Notes under the pieces: generated by a model
What the model was told of the DNA's origin: nothing
Databases searched by the model: none
The model's input: only the letters and a program-made list of their open reading frames with translations
Position numbers and translations under genes: made by a program
In this document: positions 1 through 8,433 of the stretch, piece by piece
How positions within the stretch are numbered: the stretch's first letter is position 1
How the letters are laid out: each line of letters starts with the position of its first letter
Assembly: GCF_002261345.1 (NCBI RefSeq)
Contig: NZ_NEVT01000006.1
Coordinates: forward strand, 620,001 to 684,000
Source of the DNA: Bordetella genomosp. 2
GTDB taxonomy: Bacteria; Pseudomonadota; Gammaproteobacteria; Burkholderiales; Burkholderiaceae_B
DNA: 64,000 nt
Direction: 5' to 3'

Positions 1-942
1 CACAACCCGTTCGGCCTGATGTTCCTGATCCTGATCGCGCTGGCCGCGCTGGCGCTGCCGCGCGGATGGGCGCTGGCGGCGGCCCTCGCGTGCCTGGCGG
101 GCTATGCGGCGGCGTCGGTGCTGGGCCAGCCGCTGCAGGGGCACCACGACCCGTACGCGCTGATCCTGTGGGGCATTGCGGTCAGCTTCCTGATCTCGGC
201 CGCGGTGGTGCTGTATTTTTCCACCCGCCTGGCTGCCGACCTGCGCAGCCGCGAACGCGAGCTGGCCGCCCTGCGCGAACGGTTCACCCGCAACGAAGGG
301 ATCGTCGCGCTGGCCACGCACGCCGCCGCCATGGCGCACGAGCTCAATACCCCGCTGGCCACCATGACCCTGCTGGCCGACGAGATCGCCGTCCAGGCCC
401 GCACCGAAGAACAGCGCGCCGACGCCGACCTGCTGCGGCAGCTCCTGGCCTTGTGCCGCGAACGCATCCGCAACCTGGCCATGCCCACCGAGGTCGACCT
501 GGTGCGCGTGGTGGGCCAGTGGCGCCTGGTGCGCCCCACCGTCGACCTGCACCGCACGGGCGAACTGCCCGCCACGCTGCGGGTCGAGCCCGCCATCGCG
601 CACCTGATCCAGGCGCTCCTGAACAATGCCGCCGACGCCGGCGAGGCGGTCCAGCACTCGCGCGTGGACCTGCACCTGGAATATCGCGACGGCGCGCTGC
701 AAGGCGAAGTGCGCGACCACGGGCGCGGCTTCGATCCCGACCAGTCCCTTCTGCCCGCCACCAGCTTGTTCCATAGCGGCAAGCCGGGCGGGCTGGGCGT
801 GGGGCTGGCCCTGTCGCACGCCACCGTAGAACAATTGGGCGGCGAAATGACCATGACTGCGGCCGACGGAGGAGGCGCCCGCATTCGCTTTTACTTGCCG
901 CTCGGGCCCCATGCCCGGCGCGGCTCCGGAACACCAGCATGA
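1..942 (+). CDS. regB: RegB/PrrB-type redox sensor histidine kinase (5' end outside window)
   Basis: Membrane sensor kinase that autophosphorylates in response to quinone or redox state and hands phosphate to RegA. The reading frame is open from base 1, so the N-terminal membrane part lies outside the window. Visible from residue 1 are two hydrophobic helices, then a H-box with the phospho-acceptor His in the context AMAHELNTPLA. A Cys follows in ALCRERI, at the place of the redox-active Cys of RegB. The ATPase domain has an N box (LLNNAADAG), DHGRGFD and a Gly-rich lid (GGLGVGLAL). The gene ends with an ATGA overlap on regA, so the two are translationally coupled. The RegB assignment rests on the H-box, the Cys and the partner; the internal ATG at base 19 is not the true start. 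Confidence 0.88.
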   Translation, partial: HNPFGLMFLILIALAALALPRGWALAAALACLAGYAAASVLGQPLQGHHDPYALILWGIAVSFLISAAVVLYFSTRLAADLRSRERELAALRERFTRNEGIVALATHAAAMAHELNTPLATMTLLADEIAVQARTEEQRADADLLRQLLALCRERIRNLAMPTEVDLVRVVGQWRLVRPTVDLHRTGELPATLRVEPAIAHLIQALLNNAADAGEAVQHSRVDLHLEYRDGALQGEVRDHGRGFDPDQSLLPATSLFHSGKPGGLGVGLALSHATVEQLGGEMTMTAADGGGARIRFYLPLGPHARRGSGTPA

Positions 943-1490
943 ATCCCACCGACGCCGGCCTCCTCATCGACGACGACGAACTCTATCTGCGCACGCCGCA
1001 GCGCAGCCTGGCGCGCCATGGCCTGGAAACCCGCATCGCCACCAGCATCGCCGAGGCCTTGCGCGTGGCCGAGGAAATGCTGCCCGCGTTTGCGCTGGTG
1101 GACCTGCGCCTGGGCGAAGACTCGGGCCTGACCCTGATCCGGCCGCTGCGCGCCCTGCGCGCCGACATGCGCATCCTGCTGGTGACCGGCTATGCCAGCG
1201 TGGCCACCGCCGTCGAGGCCATCAAGCGCGGCGCCGACGACTACCTGCCCAAGCCCGCCACCGCGCCGATGATCCTGCGCACCCTCGGCCTGGCCAAGGC
1301 CGAATCAGTGGCCATCGAATCGACCATGACGCCCCTGCACCGGCTCGAATGGGAGCACATCCAGCAGGCGCTGCACGAATCCGGCGGCAACGTGTCGGCC
1401 GCGGCGCGCCTGCTCGGCATGCACCGGCGGTCGCTGCAGCGCAAGCTGGCCAAGAAACCCGGCCCCGAGCGCGACCCGGTACTCGAATGA
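939..1490 (+). CDS. regA: RegA/PrrA/ActR-type response regulator
   Basis: DNA-binding partner of RegB and a global redox regulator of respiration in proteobacteria. The 183-residue length is typical. The receiver domain carries the acidic patch (DDDE, residues 11-14), phospho-acceptor Asp55 in ALVDLRLGE and the conserved Lys105 in YLPKP. A linker leads to a short Fis-type helix-turn-helix at about residues 138-173 (NVSAAARLLGMHRRSLQRKL), which is diagnostic of the RegA family. The start overlaps the regB stop by ATGA. The next genes are the cyo quinol oxidase operon, a plausible target. Palindromes of RegA-box type sit immediately downstream. Confidence 0.92.
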   Translation: MNPTDAGLLIDDDELYLRTPQRSLARHGLETRIATSIAEALRVAEEMLPAFALVDLRLGEDSGLTLIRPLRALRADMRILLVTGYASVATAVEAIKRGADDYLPKPATAPMILRTLGLAKAESVAIESTMTPLHRLEWEHIQQALHESGGNVSAAARLLGMHRRSLQRKLAKKPGPERDPVLE

Positions 1491-1500
1491 GCCGCGCCGA

Positions 1501-1521
1501 GGTGCGACACGTTGTCGCACC
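1501..1521. promoter_or_regulatory. Candidate RegA-box palindrome 1
   Basis: Perfect 9-bp inverted repeat GGTGCGACA / TGTCGCACC separated by 3 bp. The core is GCGAC-N5-GTCGC, the half-site spacing of RegA/RegR/ActR boxes (published form GNGRC-N5-GNCGC). It lies just after the regA stop and about 220 bp before cyoA. It could alternatively act as a weak hairpin, but no T tract follows. Confidence 0.5.
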
Positions 1522-1599
1522 CTGCCGGCGGCGCCACCGCAAGCGTCGCCCCGGCTGCGCCGCTATACCTCCCCCGATCCGCCCCTGAATGCGCTGAGT

Positions 1600-1620
1600 G
1601 ATGCGACTTTTCGTCGCATC
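1600..1620. promoter_or_regulatory. Candidate RegA-box palindrome 2
   Basis: Inverted repeat GATGCGAC / GTCGCATC with a 5-bp centre. It has the same GCGAC-N5-GTCGC core as the palindrome centred near 1511, and the two centres lie 99 bp apart. It lies 117 bp upstream of the cyoA start, where an activator or repressor of the oxidase operon could bind. Three Ts follow, so a weak terminator is the alternative reading. Confidence 0.5.
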
Positions 1621-1736
1621 TTTGCGCTGCAACAAACCGATAGCATTGCGCCTTCGCCGCATTTTTGCGCCTGCGCAAGGCACAAGCATGCGATTTCGTT
1701 TTGCCACGCCGTGGCAATCCACCCTCAAGGCTGTAC

Positions 1737-2645
1737 GTGAAACACCCCCACTTCGCCACCCTCGGGCGCACGCTCGGTATCGGTGCGCTCATGCTGCTCG
1801 GCGGTTGCTCGATGGAAATCCTCAACCCCAAGGGAGACATCGGCGCCCAGGAAAAAACCCTGATTCTGACGGCCCTGGGGCTCATGCTCCTGGTCGTGGT
1901 GCCCGTCATCATCATGACGGTGTACTTCGTGTGGAAATACCGCGCCTCGAATACGCAGGCGGTCTACATGCCGCGCTGGGCCCATTCGACCCGCATCGAG
2001 GTGGTGGTGTGGACCATCCCCTGCATCATCGTGGCCATCCTGGCCGTGTTGACCTGGCGCTCGTCGCATGCGCTGGACCCCTACCGGCCGATCGAATCGA
2101 CGGTCGAGCCGGTGAACATCGACGTGGTGTCGCTGGACTGGAAATGGCTGTTCATCTATCCCGATTACGACATCGCCACCGTCAACGAGATCGCCTTCCC
2201 GGTGGACGCCCCGGTGCAGTTCCGCATTACCTCCGCCTCGGTGATGAACTCGTTCTTCATCCCGCAGCTCGGCAGCCAGATCTATTCGATGGCGGGCATG
2301 GAAACCAAGCTGCACCTGATCGCCCGCGAAGCCGGCACTTACGCCGGGCTCTCCGCCAACTACAGCGGCGGCGGCTTCTCGGGCATGCGCTTCAAGGCCA
2401 TCGCCACCTCGCAACAGGGTTTCCAGGACTGGATCGACAAGGCCAAGGCGGCCAACAACCCGCTGACGCCGCAAGCCTACGAGGCGCTGGCCGCGCCCAG
2501 CACGCATGAAGCCGTCGCGCTGTATTCCAGCACTCCCACGGGGATGTTCGACTACATCATGCACAACCAGATGAGCAAGATGGCCGGGCTCGACCCCGCC
2601 ACCTGCACGCCCACCTCGAAGAATCTGATCGCAGGAAACAACTGA
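1737..2645 (+). CDS. cyoA: Cytochrome bo3 ubiquinol oxidase subunit II
   Basis: Subunit II of the proton-pumping quinol oxidase, a lipoprotein with a periplasmic cupredoxin-like domain that lacks the CuA ligands of cytochrome c oxidases. The chosen start is GTG 1737 (KHPHFATLGRT), which has an AAGG motif about 7 nt upstream and gives a proper signal peptide ending in the lipobox LLGGC. The longer open frame from 1665 would add residues in front of the signal. Two membrane helices follow at about residues 40-60 and 85-105, then the globular domain with SLDWKWLFIYPD and FFIPQLGSQIY. The stop overlaps the cyoB start (ATGA). It is first of four cyo genes. Confidence 0.93.
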   Translation: MKHPHFATLGRTLGIGALMLLGGCSMEILNPKGDIGAQEKTLILTALGLMLLVVVPVIIMTVYFVWKYRASNTQAVYMPRWAHSTRIEVVVWTIPCIIVAILAVLTWRSSHALDPYRPIESTVEPVNIDVVSLDWKWLFIYPDYDIATVNEIAFPVDAPVQFRITSASVMNSFFIPQLGSQIYSMAGMETKLHLIAREAGTYAGLSANYSGGGFSGMRFKAIATSQQGFQDWIDKAKAANNPLTPQAYEALAAPSTHEAVALYSSTPTGMFDYIMHNQMSKMAGLDPATCTPTSKNLIAGNN

Positions 2646-4622
2646 TGTTCGGCAAACTCACTCTGGACGCCGTTCCATACCATGACCCCATCATCCTGGG
2701 GACGCTGATCGCCTGCACCGTCCTGGGCATCGCCCTGGTGGGGGGCGATCACCTACTACGGCAAATGGAAGTACTTGTGGACCGAATGGCTGACCAGCGT
2801 CGACCACAAGCGCATCGGCGTCATGTACATCATCGTGGCCCTGATCATGCTGTTGCGCGGCTTCGCCGACGCCATCATGATGCGCACCCAGCTGGCCGTG
2901 GCCTCGGGCGACTCCACCGGCATCCTGCCGCCGCACCATTACGACCAGATCTTCACCGCCCACGGCGTCATCATGATCTTCTTCATGGCGATGCCTTTCA
3001 TCACGGGCCTGATGAACATCATCGTGCCGCTGCAGATCGGCGCGCGCGACGTCGCCTACCCGTTCCTGAACTCGCTGAGCTTCTGGCTGTTCGGCGCCGG
3101 CGTGGTGCTGATGATGATGTCGCTGTTCGTGGGCGAGTTCGCCGCCACCGGCTGGCTGGCGTATCCGCCGCTGTCGGGCCTGGACTACAGTCCGGGCGTG
3201 GGGGTCGATTACTACCTCTGGGCGCTGCAGATATCAGGGCTGGGGACCACGCTCAGCGGCATCAACTTCATCGTGACCATCCTGCGCATGCGCGCGCCGG
3301 GCATGAGCCTGATGAAGATGCCGGTGTTCACCTGGACCTCGCTGGTCACCAACGTGCTGATCGTGGCCGCCTTCCCCGTGCTGGCCGCCACCCTGGCGCT
3401 GCTGACCGCCGACCGCTACCTGGGCACGCACTTCTTCACGAACGACATGGGCGGCAACGTCATGATGTACGTGAACCTGATCTGGATCTGGGGCCACCCC
3501 GAGGTGTACATCCTGATCCTGCCCTGCTTCGGCGCGTTCTCGGAAATTGTCGCCACCTACTCGAAGAAGCCGCTGTTCGGCTACAAGTCGATGGTATACG
3601 CCACCGCCGCGATCGGCATCCTGTCGTTCCTGGTCTGGCTGCACCACTTCTTCACCATGGGCGCGGGCGCCAACGTCAACGCGTTCTTCGGCATCATGAC
3701 GATGATCATCTCGGTGCCGACCGGCGTGAAGATCTTCAACTGGCTGTTCACCATGTACCGCGGCCGCGTGGAAATGACCACGCCGATGCTGTGGACGGTC
3801 GGCTTCATGATCACCTTCGTCATCGGCGGCATGACCGGCGTGCTGATGGCCATTCCCGCCGTGTCGTTCGTGCTGCACAACAGCCTGTTCCTGATCGCCC
3901 ACTTCCACAACGTCATCATCGGCGGCGTGGTGTTCGGCTGCATCGCCGCCATGACGTACTGGTTCCCCAAGGCCTTCGGCTTCAAGCTCAACGAACGGCT
4001 GGGCAAGTACTCGTTCTGGTGCTGGCTGGTCGGCTTCTACCTGGCCTTCATGCCGCTCTACATCCTGGGCTTCAAGGGCATGACGCGCCGCCTGAACCAT
4101 TACGACAACCCGGAATGGCAGCCCTACCTGATCGTGGCCCTGGTGGGCGCGTGCTTCATCGCCGCGGGCATCTGGTTCATGCTGCAGCAGGTGTTCGTCA
4201 GCATCCGCGACCGCAAGCAGAACCTGGACACCACCGGCGATCCGTGGGGCGGCCGGACCCTGGAGTGGTCGATTCCCTCGCCCGCCCCGTTCTACAACTT
4301 CGCCCACGTGCCGCATGTCGAGCACCTGGACCAGCACTGGGAAAACAAGGAAAAGGGCGTGGCCTACACGCCGCCCGCCAGCTACGAGGACATCCACATG
4401 CCGCGCAACACCGGCGCCGGCGTCTACATCGGGGCCTTTGGCCTGGCGATGTGCTTCGGCCTGATCTGGCACATCTGGTGGCTGGCCATCGTCGGCTTCG
4501 TCGGCATGATCGGCGCCTTCCTGGTGCGCGCCTATGACCGCGACGTCGATTACTACGTGCCCGCGGCGGAAGTCGAGCGCATCGAATCCGCCCATCTCGC
4601 CAACATGCAAAAAGCCGCCTGA
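2645..4622 (+). pseudogene. cyoB: Cytochrome bo3 ubiquinol oxidase subunit I, frameshifted near the N-terminus
   Basis: Heme-copper catalytic subunit, recognisable over its whole length by [25 protein letters not shown] and HFHNVIIGG, which carry the CuB and heme ligands. The first 33 codons (MFGKLTLDAVPYHDP...ALVG) are read from the ATG overlapping cyoA. The rest ([25 protein letters not shown] onward) lies in another frame. The switch is at the G6 run 2740-2745; with five Gs the frame would read LVGAITYY, as in other CyoB proteins. As written, translation from 2645 leaves the CyoB sequence and runs out of frame to about 4537. An internal ATG at 2775 would give 615 residues lacking only the first helix. 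It may be a true null, a slippery tract or a sequencing error; cyoC and cyoD downstream are intact. Confidence 0.8.
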
Positions 4623-4625
4623 GCC

Positions 4626-5237
4626 ATGACCCAAGCTGTAACCGCCCTGCCCCACGGGTCCGGCCACGCCGGACACCACGATGACGGATCCAAGACCGTG
4701 TTCGGTTTCTGGATCTACCTGATGAGCGACCTGCTGATCTTCTCGGTCCTGTTCGCCACCTTCGCCGTACTGTCGCAGGCCACCGCCGGCGGCCCTTCCG
4801 GCCGCGAACTGTTCGACCTGTCCTTCGTGCTGGTCGAAACCATGCTGCTGCTGATCAGCAGCTTCACCTTCGGCATGGCCATGCTGAACATGCACGCCGG
4901 GCGCAAGAACCGCGTGATTGCCTGGCTGTGGATCACGTTCCTGTTCGGGGCGGGTTTCATCGCCATGGAGGTCTACGAGTTCCACCACCTGATCAGCATC
5001 GGCGCCGGCCCGCAGCGCAGCGCCTACCTGTCGGCTTTCTTCACGCTGATCGGCACCCACGGCCTGCACGTCACCTTCGGCCTGGTCTGGATCGTGGTCA
5101 TGATCGACATGCTGCGCCGCCATGGCCTGGACGCCATCAATACGCGCCGCCTGTCGTGCCTGAGCCTGTTCTGGCACTTCCTGGACATCGTCTGGATCTG
5201 CGTGTTCACCTTCGTCTATCTCATGGGAGCGCTCTGA
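4626..5237 (+). CDS. cyoC: Cytochrome bo3 ubiquinol oxidase subunit III
   Basis: Integral membrane subunit III of the bo3 oxidase, 203 residues, which stabilises the subunit I core. Five hydrophobic helices can be drawn, beginning with [21 protein letters not shown]. The conserved [14 protein letters not shown] and [12 protein letters not shown] segments are present. The start lies 3 bp after the cyoB stop and the stop overlaps the cyoD start (TGATG), so the gene is translated as part of the cyo operon. Nothing in it looks damaged. Confidence 0.95.
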   Translation: MTQAVTALPHGSGHAGHHDDGSKTVFGFWIYLMSDLLIFSVLFATFAVLSQATAGGPSGRELFDLSFVLVETMLLLISSFTFGMAMLNMHAGRKNRVIAWLWITFLFGAGFIAMEVYEFHHLISIGAGPQRSAYLSAFFTLIGTHGLHVTFGLVWIVVMIDMLRRHGLDAINTRRLSCLSLFWHFLDIVWICVFTFVYLMGAL

Positions 5238-5596
5238 TGTCGCACGACACTACCGCGGCCGGCCACGGCCACAGCGGCGCCGATCACGGCAGCCTGAAAT
5301 CGTACCTGGTGGGCTTCGCGATCTCGCTCATCCTGACGTTCGGTTCGTTCGGCCTGGTCATGATGGACGCCGTGCCCCGCTCGGTCGCCCTGCCGGGCAT
5401 CATCGTCCTGTGCGTGGCGCAGCTGCTGGTGCAACTGGTGTTCTTCCTGCACATGGGCCGCTCGCAGCGCGACAACCTGTCCGCCTTCGTGTTCTCGGTA
5501 TTCGTGATCGCCATCATCGTGGGCGGCTCGGTCTGGGTGCTGCACAACATGAACGCCAACATGATGCACCCCATGCCGGCGTCCATGGGCGGCTGA
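5237..5596 (+). CDS. cyoD: Cytochrome bo3 ubiquinol oxidase subunit IV
   Basis: Small subunit IV of the quinol oxidase, 119 residues, needed for assembly of the CuB site. After a His-rich N-terminus (SHDTTAAGHGHSGADHG) come three membrane helices: SYLVGFAISLILTFGSFG, LPGIIVLCVAQLLVQLVFFLHM and FVFSVFVIAIIVGGSVWVL. The length and three-helix pattern match CyoD. It starts on the A of the cyoC stop and closes the operon. No cyoE (heme O synthase) follows, so that enzyme must be encoded elsewhere. Confidence 0.93.
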   Translation: MSHDTTAAGHGHSGADHGSLKSYLVGFAISLILTFGSFGLVMMDAVPRSVALPGIIVLCVAQLLVQLVFFLHMGRSQRDNLSAFVFSVFVIAIIVGGSVWVLHNMNANMMHPMPASMGG

Positions 5597-5605
5597 ACGC
5601 GCTGT

Positions 5606-5634
5606 TTGCGGCCCCCGGGCGGCTCCGGTATACT
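5606..5634 (+). promoter_or_regulatory. Candidate sigma-70 promoter for tRNA-Val
   Basis: TTGCGG, 17 bp, TATACT, with the -10 ending 43 bp before the mature tRNA. The -10 box is good and the -35 weak. It lies directly after the cyoD stop, so the tRNA can be made independently of the oxidase operon. Confidence 0.5.
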
Positions 5635-5677
5635 GCCGGGCTTGCGCAACGGCGGGTCGCCCGCCGCGCGCATCGGG

Positions 5678-5753
5678 GGGTGCTTAGCTCAGTTGGTAGA
5701 GCGGCGCCCTTACAAGGCGTAGGTCACAGGTTCGACCCCTGTAGCACCCACCA
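5678..5753 (+). tRNA. tRNA-Val (anticodon UAC)
   Basis: Cloverleaf of 76 nt with CCA encoded. The acceptor stem is GGGTGCT/AGCACCC, the D arm GCTC...GAGC, and the anticodon stem GCGCC/GGCGT encloses CTTACAA (anticodon TAC). The T arm is CAGG-TTCGACC-CCTG type. A strong terminator follows 45 bp downstream. Confidence 0.97.
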
Positions 5754-5797
5754 CCTCCCCCAACGGCGCGCCTCTCGCGCGGCGGGCCACGGCAGAC

Positions 5798-5822
5798 AAG
5801 GCACCCAGTGGGTGCCTTTTTG
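5798..5822 (+). terminator. Intrinsic terminator after tRNA-Val
   Basis: Perfect 9-bp stem AAGGCACCC / GGGTGCCTT with a 3-nt loop, followed by a run of T. It also lies 3' to the convergent SDR gene. Confidence 0.85.
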
Positions 5823-5833
5823 TTTGGCCAGGC

Positions 5834-6577
5834 TCAGGCCAGCCCGCCGTTGGCGCGCAGCACCTGGCCGTTGATCCAACCCGCATCCGGGCCCGCCAGG
5901 AAGCTCACCACCGCCGCGATGTCGTCCGGACGGCCCAGCCGCTCCAGCGGCGGCATGCTGGCGAACTGGGCCAGCTGCGCCTCGGTCTTGCCTTGCAGGA
6001 ACAGCTCGGTGGCGACCGGCCCGGGCGCCACGGCATTCACCGTGATGCCGCGCCCGCGCAGTTCCTTGGCGTAGACGCGCGTGAATGCCTCGACGGCCGC
6101 CTTGGTCGCGTTGTAGATGGCGTAGCCCGGCAGGTTCAGCGCCAGCACCGAGGTCGAGAGATTGATGATGCGGCCGCCGTCGGCCAGGCGGCGCCCGGCT
6201 TCACGCAGCATATTGAAGGTTCCGCGCGTATTGATGGCGAAGATCCGTTCGTATTCCTCGTCGCTATGGTCGGCCAGCGGCCGCACCGACAGTACGCCGG
6301 CGTTGTTGACCACGACCGCGGCCGGCCCCCAGGCCTGCTCGACCGTCTCGAACAGCGCCGCGACGTCCGCGGGCCGGGCCACGTCGGCCTGCACCGCCAT
6401 GGCGGCGCCGCCCCCGGCCTCGATCTCGGCCGCCACGGCCTCGGCCGCGCCGGCGTCGCGCGCGTAATTGACGGCCACGGCAAAGCCGTCGCCGGCGAGG
6501 CGCCGCGCCACCTCGGCGCCGATGCCGCGCGAGGCTCCGGTGACGACGGCAATTTTCTTCGATTCATTCACAATCAT
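5834..6577 (-). CDS. SDR-family NAD(P)-dependent oxidoreductase (FabG-like)
   Basis: Short-chain dehydrogenase of the classical type, 247 residues. The cofactor loop TGASRGIG is at residues 13-20, NNAG at 91-94, the active-site Asn at about 116, Ser at about 143, and YNATK (Tyr155, Lys159) completes the catalytic tetrad. The chosen start ATG 6577 has AAGGAG 7 nt upstream; the frame extends further but without a better start. It resembles 3-oxoacyl-ACP reductases and glucose-1-dehydrogenase-like enzymes. Its substrate cannot be read from the sequence. A decayed LysR gene lies divergently on its 5' side, so its former regulator may be lost. Confidence 0.85.
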   Translation of the reverse strand: MIVNESKKIAVVTGASRGIGAEVARRLAGDGFAVAVNYARDAGAAEAVAAEIEAGGGAAMAVQADVARPADVAALFETVEQAWGPAAVVVNNAGVLSVRPLADHSDEEYERIFAINTRGTFNMLREAGRRLADGGRIINLSTSVLALNLPGYAIYNATKAAVEAFTRVYAKELRGRGITVNAVAPGPVATELFLQGKTEAQLAQFASMPPLERLGRPDDIAAVVSFLAGPDAGWINGQVLRANGGLA

Positions 6578-6717
6578 GACGGACTCCTTCCGGGATGCTG
6601 AAAAATGCGCGTGCCTGCAATCGGCACGCCCCACGGACCACATCATGATCTTTCTTCAGGCGAAAATAATTACCCTAAAATTGCCAACATTGCTCCATTT
6701 GCATCAACACAGCGGGC

Positions 6718-7020
6718 ATGGACCGATTCCAGGAAATGCAGGTCTTCGTACGGATCGCGGAACGCGGCAGCTTCGCGCAAGCCGCCGACGGCCTGCGCAT
6801 TCCCGCACCACGGTCACCAACCTGCTCAAGCGCATGAAGGAGCGCCTGGCGTGCGCCGTGGCGGCCATGGGGCTGATCCAAGTCCCGCGCTACCGCGTGG
6901 CGGAGGAACCGGCAGCTGTCCGCGCGGGTCCGCGTGTTCGCCGAGTGGCTACGCGACGTGTTCGCGCATGCGCGCCAGAGCCGCCCGCCCCGGAAGCATC
7001 CCCGCGCAGGCACCGGGTGG
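6718..7020 (+). pseudogene. Remnant of a LysR-family regulator
   Basis: Translation from ATG 6718 gives MDRFQEMQVFVRIAERGSFAQAA, the classic LysR N-terminus with its winged helix-turn-helix. At 6807-6813 one base appears missing, so the ATG frame stops at about 6835. In another frame the protein resumes as RTTVTNLLKRMKERL. It then jumps directly to a late effector-domain piece (MGLIQVPRYRVAEE) and, after a further shift, to the typical C-terminal end NRQLSARVRVFAEWLRDVF. About 300 bp remain of a roughly 900-bp gene, so most of the ligand-binding domain is deleted and the frame is broken at least twice. It lies head to head with the SDR gene, which it probably once regulated. Confidence 0.85.
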
Positions 7021-7035
7021 CGGGCCGGCATAAAC

Positions 7036-7083
7036 AAAAAGCCCTTGAACGCCGGCGCGAAGCGCCGCTTCAAGGGCTTTTCC
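7036..7083 (-). terminator. Intrinsic terminator of the HU gene
   Basis: Stem AAAAAGCCCTTGAA / TTCAAGGGCTTTT with an inner GC-rich hairpin. Read on the minus strand it ends in a T run (GGCTTTTTGTTT), right after the HU stop. It is nearly symmetrical and could also stop transcription from the left. Confidence 0.85.
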
Positions 7084-7119
7084 GGGTCGCGACGCGAGGC
7101 GCCGCGACAGGCCGTCGAT

Positions 7120-7392
7120 TTAGTTGACGGCGTCTTTCAGGGCCTTGCCGGGACGGAACTTCGGCACCTTGGCCTTCTTGATCTTGATGGTTTCGCCGGT
7201 GCGCGGGTTGCGGCCCGTGCGGGCGGCGCGGGCCGAGACGGCGAACGTGCCGAAGCCCACCAGCGTGACCGTGCCGCCCTTCTTGAGGGTCGTCTTGACC
7301 GCGCCGATCAGGGCGTCAAGCGAACGGCCGGCGGCAGCCTTGGAGATATCTGCCTTGCTGGCGATATGATCGATGAGTTCGGTTTTGTTCAT
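7120..7392 (-). CDS. hupB: DNA-binding protein HU
   Basis: Histone-like nucleoid protein of exactly the usual 90 residues. It bends DNA as a dimer. The N-terminal helical part is [22 protein letters not shown]. The beta-arm contains the family signature [21 protein letters not shown] with the DNA-intercalating RNP motif, and the C-terminus is [12 protein letters not shown]. It is a monocistronic gene with its own terminator and a long 5' region. It could be HU-alpha or HU-beta; most beta-proteobacteria have a single dominant HU annotated hupB. Confidence 0.93.
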   Translation of the reverse strand: MNKTELIDHIASKADISKAAAGRSLDALIGAVKTTLKKGGTVTLVGFGTFAVSARAARTGRNPRTGETIKIKKAKVPKFRPGKALKDAVN

Positions 7393-7727
7393 TCAGGTTT
7401 ACCCCTCACAAGGTATTGGTTCTGTCTGGCGCGGGCTGGCTGCGCACACTGCCGCGACGCCAGCGGACGGCACAACGGACGAGTGGAAATGCTTCTGGGC
7501 GATGCCAATCGCAACTGCAAAATTGCTGCGTCGCAGAGGCTCAACACAGCGTGGCTGCCGTTGAGCATCGGCGACGCAGGGATGTATTAGGCCTTGCGCC
7601 GCAGCGGCTGTCAAGGGGAAAGCTCGCTGCAAGCCGCGCCAATACTAGCTTTTAGGGCTTTTCGCAATATCGCCGTGGGCCTGCCGCGGCCGACGTGACG
7701 TGTGCGCAACGCCAGCGGCGCTCCGGC
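7393..7727. other. Gene-free region upstream of the HU gene
   Basis: 335 bp between the HU start and the stop of the next minus-strand gene. No convincing coding frame is seen. It holds a candidate promoter for HU at 7584-7614, implying a leader of about 185 nt. Confidence 0.6.
7584..7614 (-). promoter_or_regulatory. Candidate sigma-70 promoter for the HU gene
   Basis: On the minus strand TTGACA (7614-7609), a 19-bp spacer, TAATAC (7589-7584). The -35 is perfect and the -10 has 5 of 6 consensus bases; the spacer is 2 bp longer than ideal. A leader of about 185 nt to the HU start follows. Confidence 0.42.
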
Positions 7728-8408
7728 TCAGACGTCGGCCCACCGGCGCAGCAGGTTGTGATAAACGCCGGTGAGCTGCACGATGGACGGATGCCCCGCG
7801 GCGTCCTGGTTCAAGCGCTGGATCGCCACGTCCATCTCGAGCAGCAGGCTGCGCTGGCTGTCTTCCCGCACCAGGCTCTGCATCCAGAAGAAAGCGCTGA
7901 TGCGCGCCCCCCGCGTGACCGGGTTGACCTTGTGCAGGCTGGTGCCCGGATACAGCACCATGTGCCCGGCGGGCAGCTTGATCGCGCGCGGGCCGTAAGT
8001 GTCGTCTACCACCAGTTCGCCGCCGTCGTAGGAATCCGGATCGGAGAAGAACAGCGTGGCCGAGAGGTCGGTGCGCACGCGCTCGGCGCTGCCGGCCACC
8101 GTGCGCACCGCATTGTCGACGTGGTAGCCGAACGCCTCGCCGCCCTCGTAGCGATTGAACAGCGGAGGAAAGATCTTGCGCGGCAGCGCGGCCGACATGA
8201 ACAGATTGTTGGCCGCCAGGCGCTGCAACACCAGCCCGCCCAGTTCCTGGGCCAGCGGATCCTGTTCCGGCAGCTGGCGGTTGCGCTTGACCTGCGCGGA
8301 CTGCAGCCCGGCCGTCACGCGGCCGTCCACCCAGTCGGCCCGTTCCAGGCGCTGGCGGATCTGCGCCGCCTCGTCGGCGCTGAAGACATCGGCAATTTGT
8401 ATGAGCAT
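7728..8408 (-). CDS. PKHD-type Fe(II)/2-oxoglutarate hydroxylase (PiuC/YbiX family)
   Basis: Soluble iron- and 2-oxoglutarate-dependent dioxygenase of the prolyl-4-hydroxylase fold, 226 residues as usual for PiuC/YbiX. The iron triad is His96-x-Asp98 (GYHVDNA) and His159 (SLHKV). Arg169 (GARIS) is placed to bind 2-oxoglutarate. In other bacteria these genes are often linked to TonB-dependent iron uptake and are Fur-controlled, but no receptor gene is next to it here. The true substrate of the family is unsettled. The downstream neighbour on the minus strand is the HU gene; the upstream PLP-enzyme gene is 25 bp away and may be cotranscribed. Confidence 0.88.
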   Translation of the reverse strand: MLIQIADVFSADEAAQIRQRLERADWVDGRVTAGLQSAQVKRNRQLPEQDPLAQELGGLVLQRLAANNLFMSAALPRKIFPPLFNRYEGGEAFGYHVDNAVRTVAGSAERVRTDLSATLFFSDPDSYDGGELVVDDTYGPRAIKLPAGHMVLYPGTSLHKVNPVTRGARISAFFWMQSLVREDSQRSLLLEMDVAIQRLNQDAAGHPSIVQLTGVYHNLLRRWADV

Positions 8409-8433
8409 ATGCGCCTGCGGAAAATGGGCCGGG

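Noticed and set aside
3234-5177. Long minus-strand frame opposite cyoBCD
   Set aside because: Its His/Gln/Asp-rich composition is the mirror of membrane-protein codons on the plus strand and matches no family.
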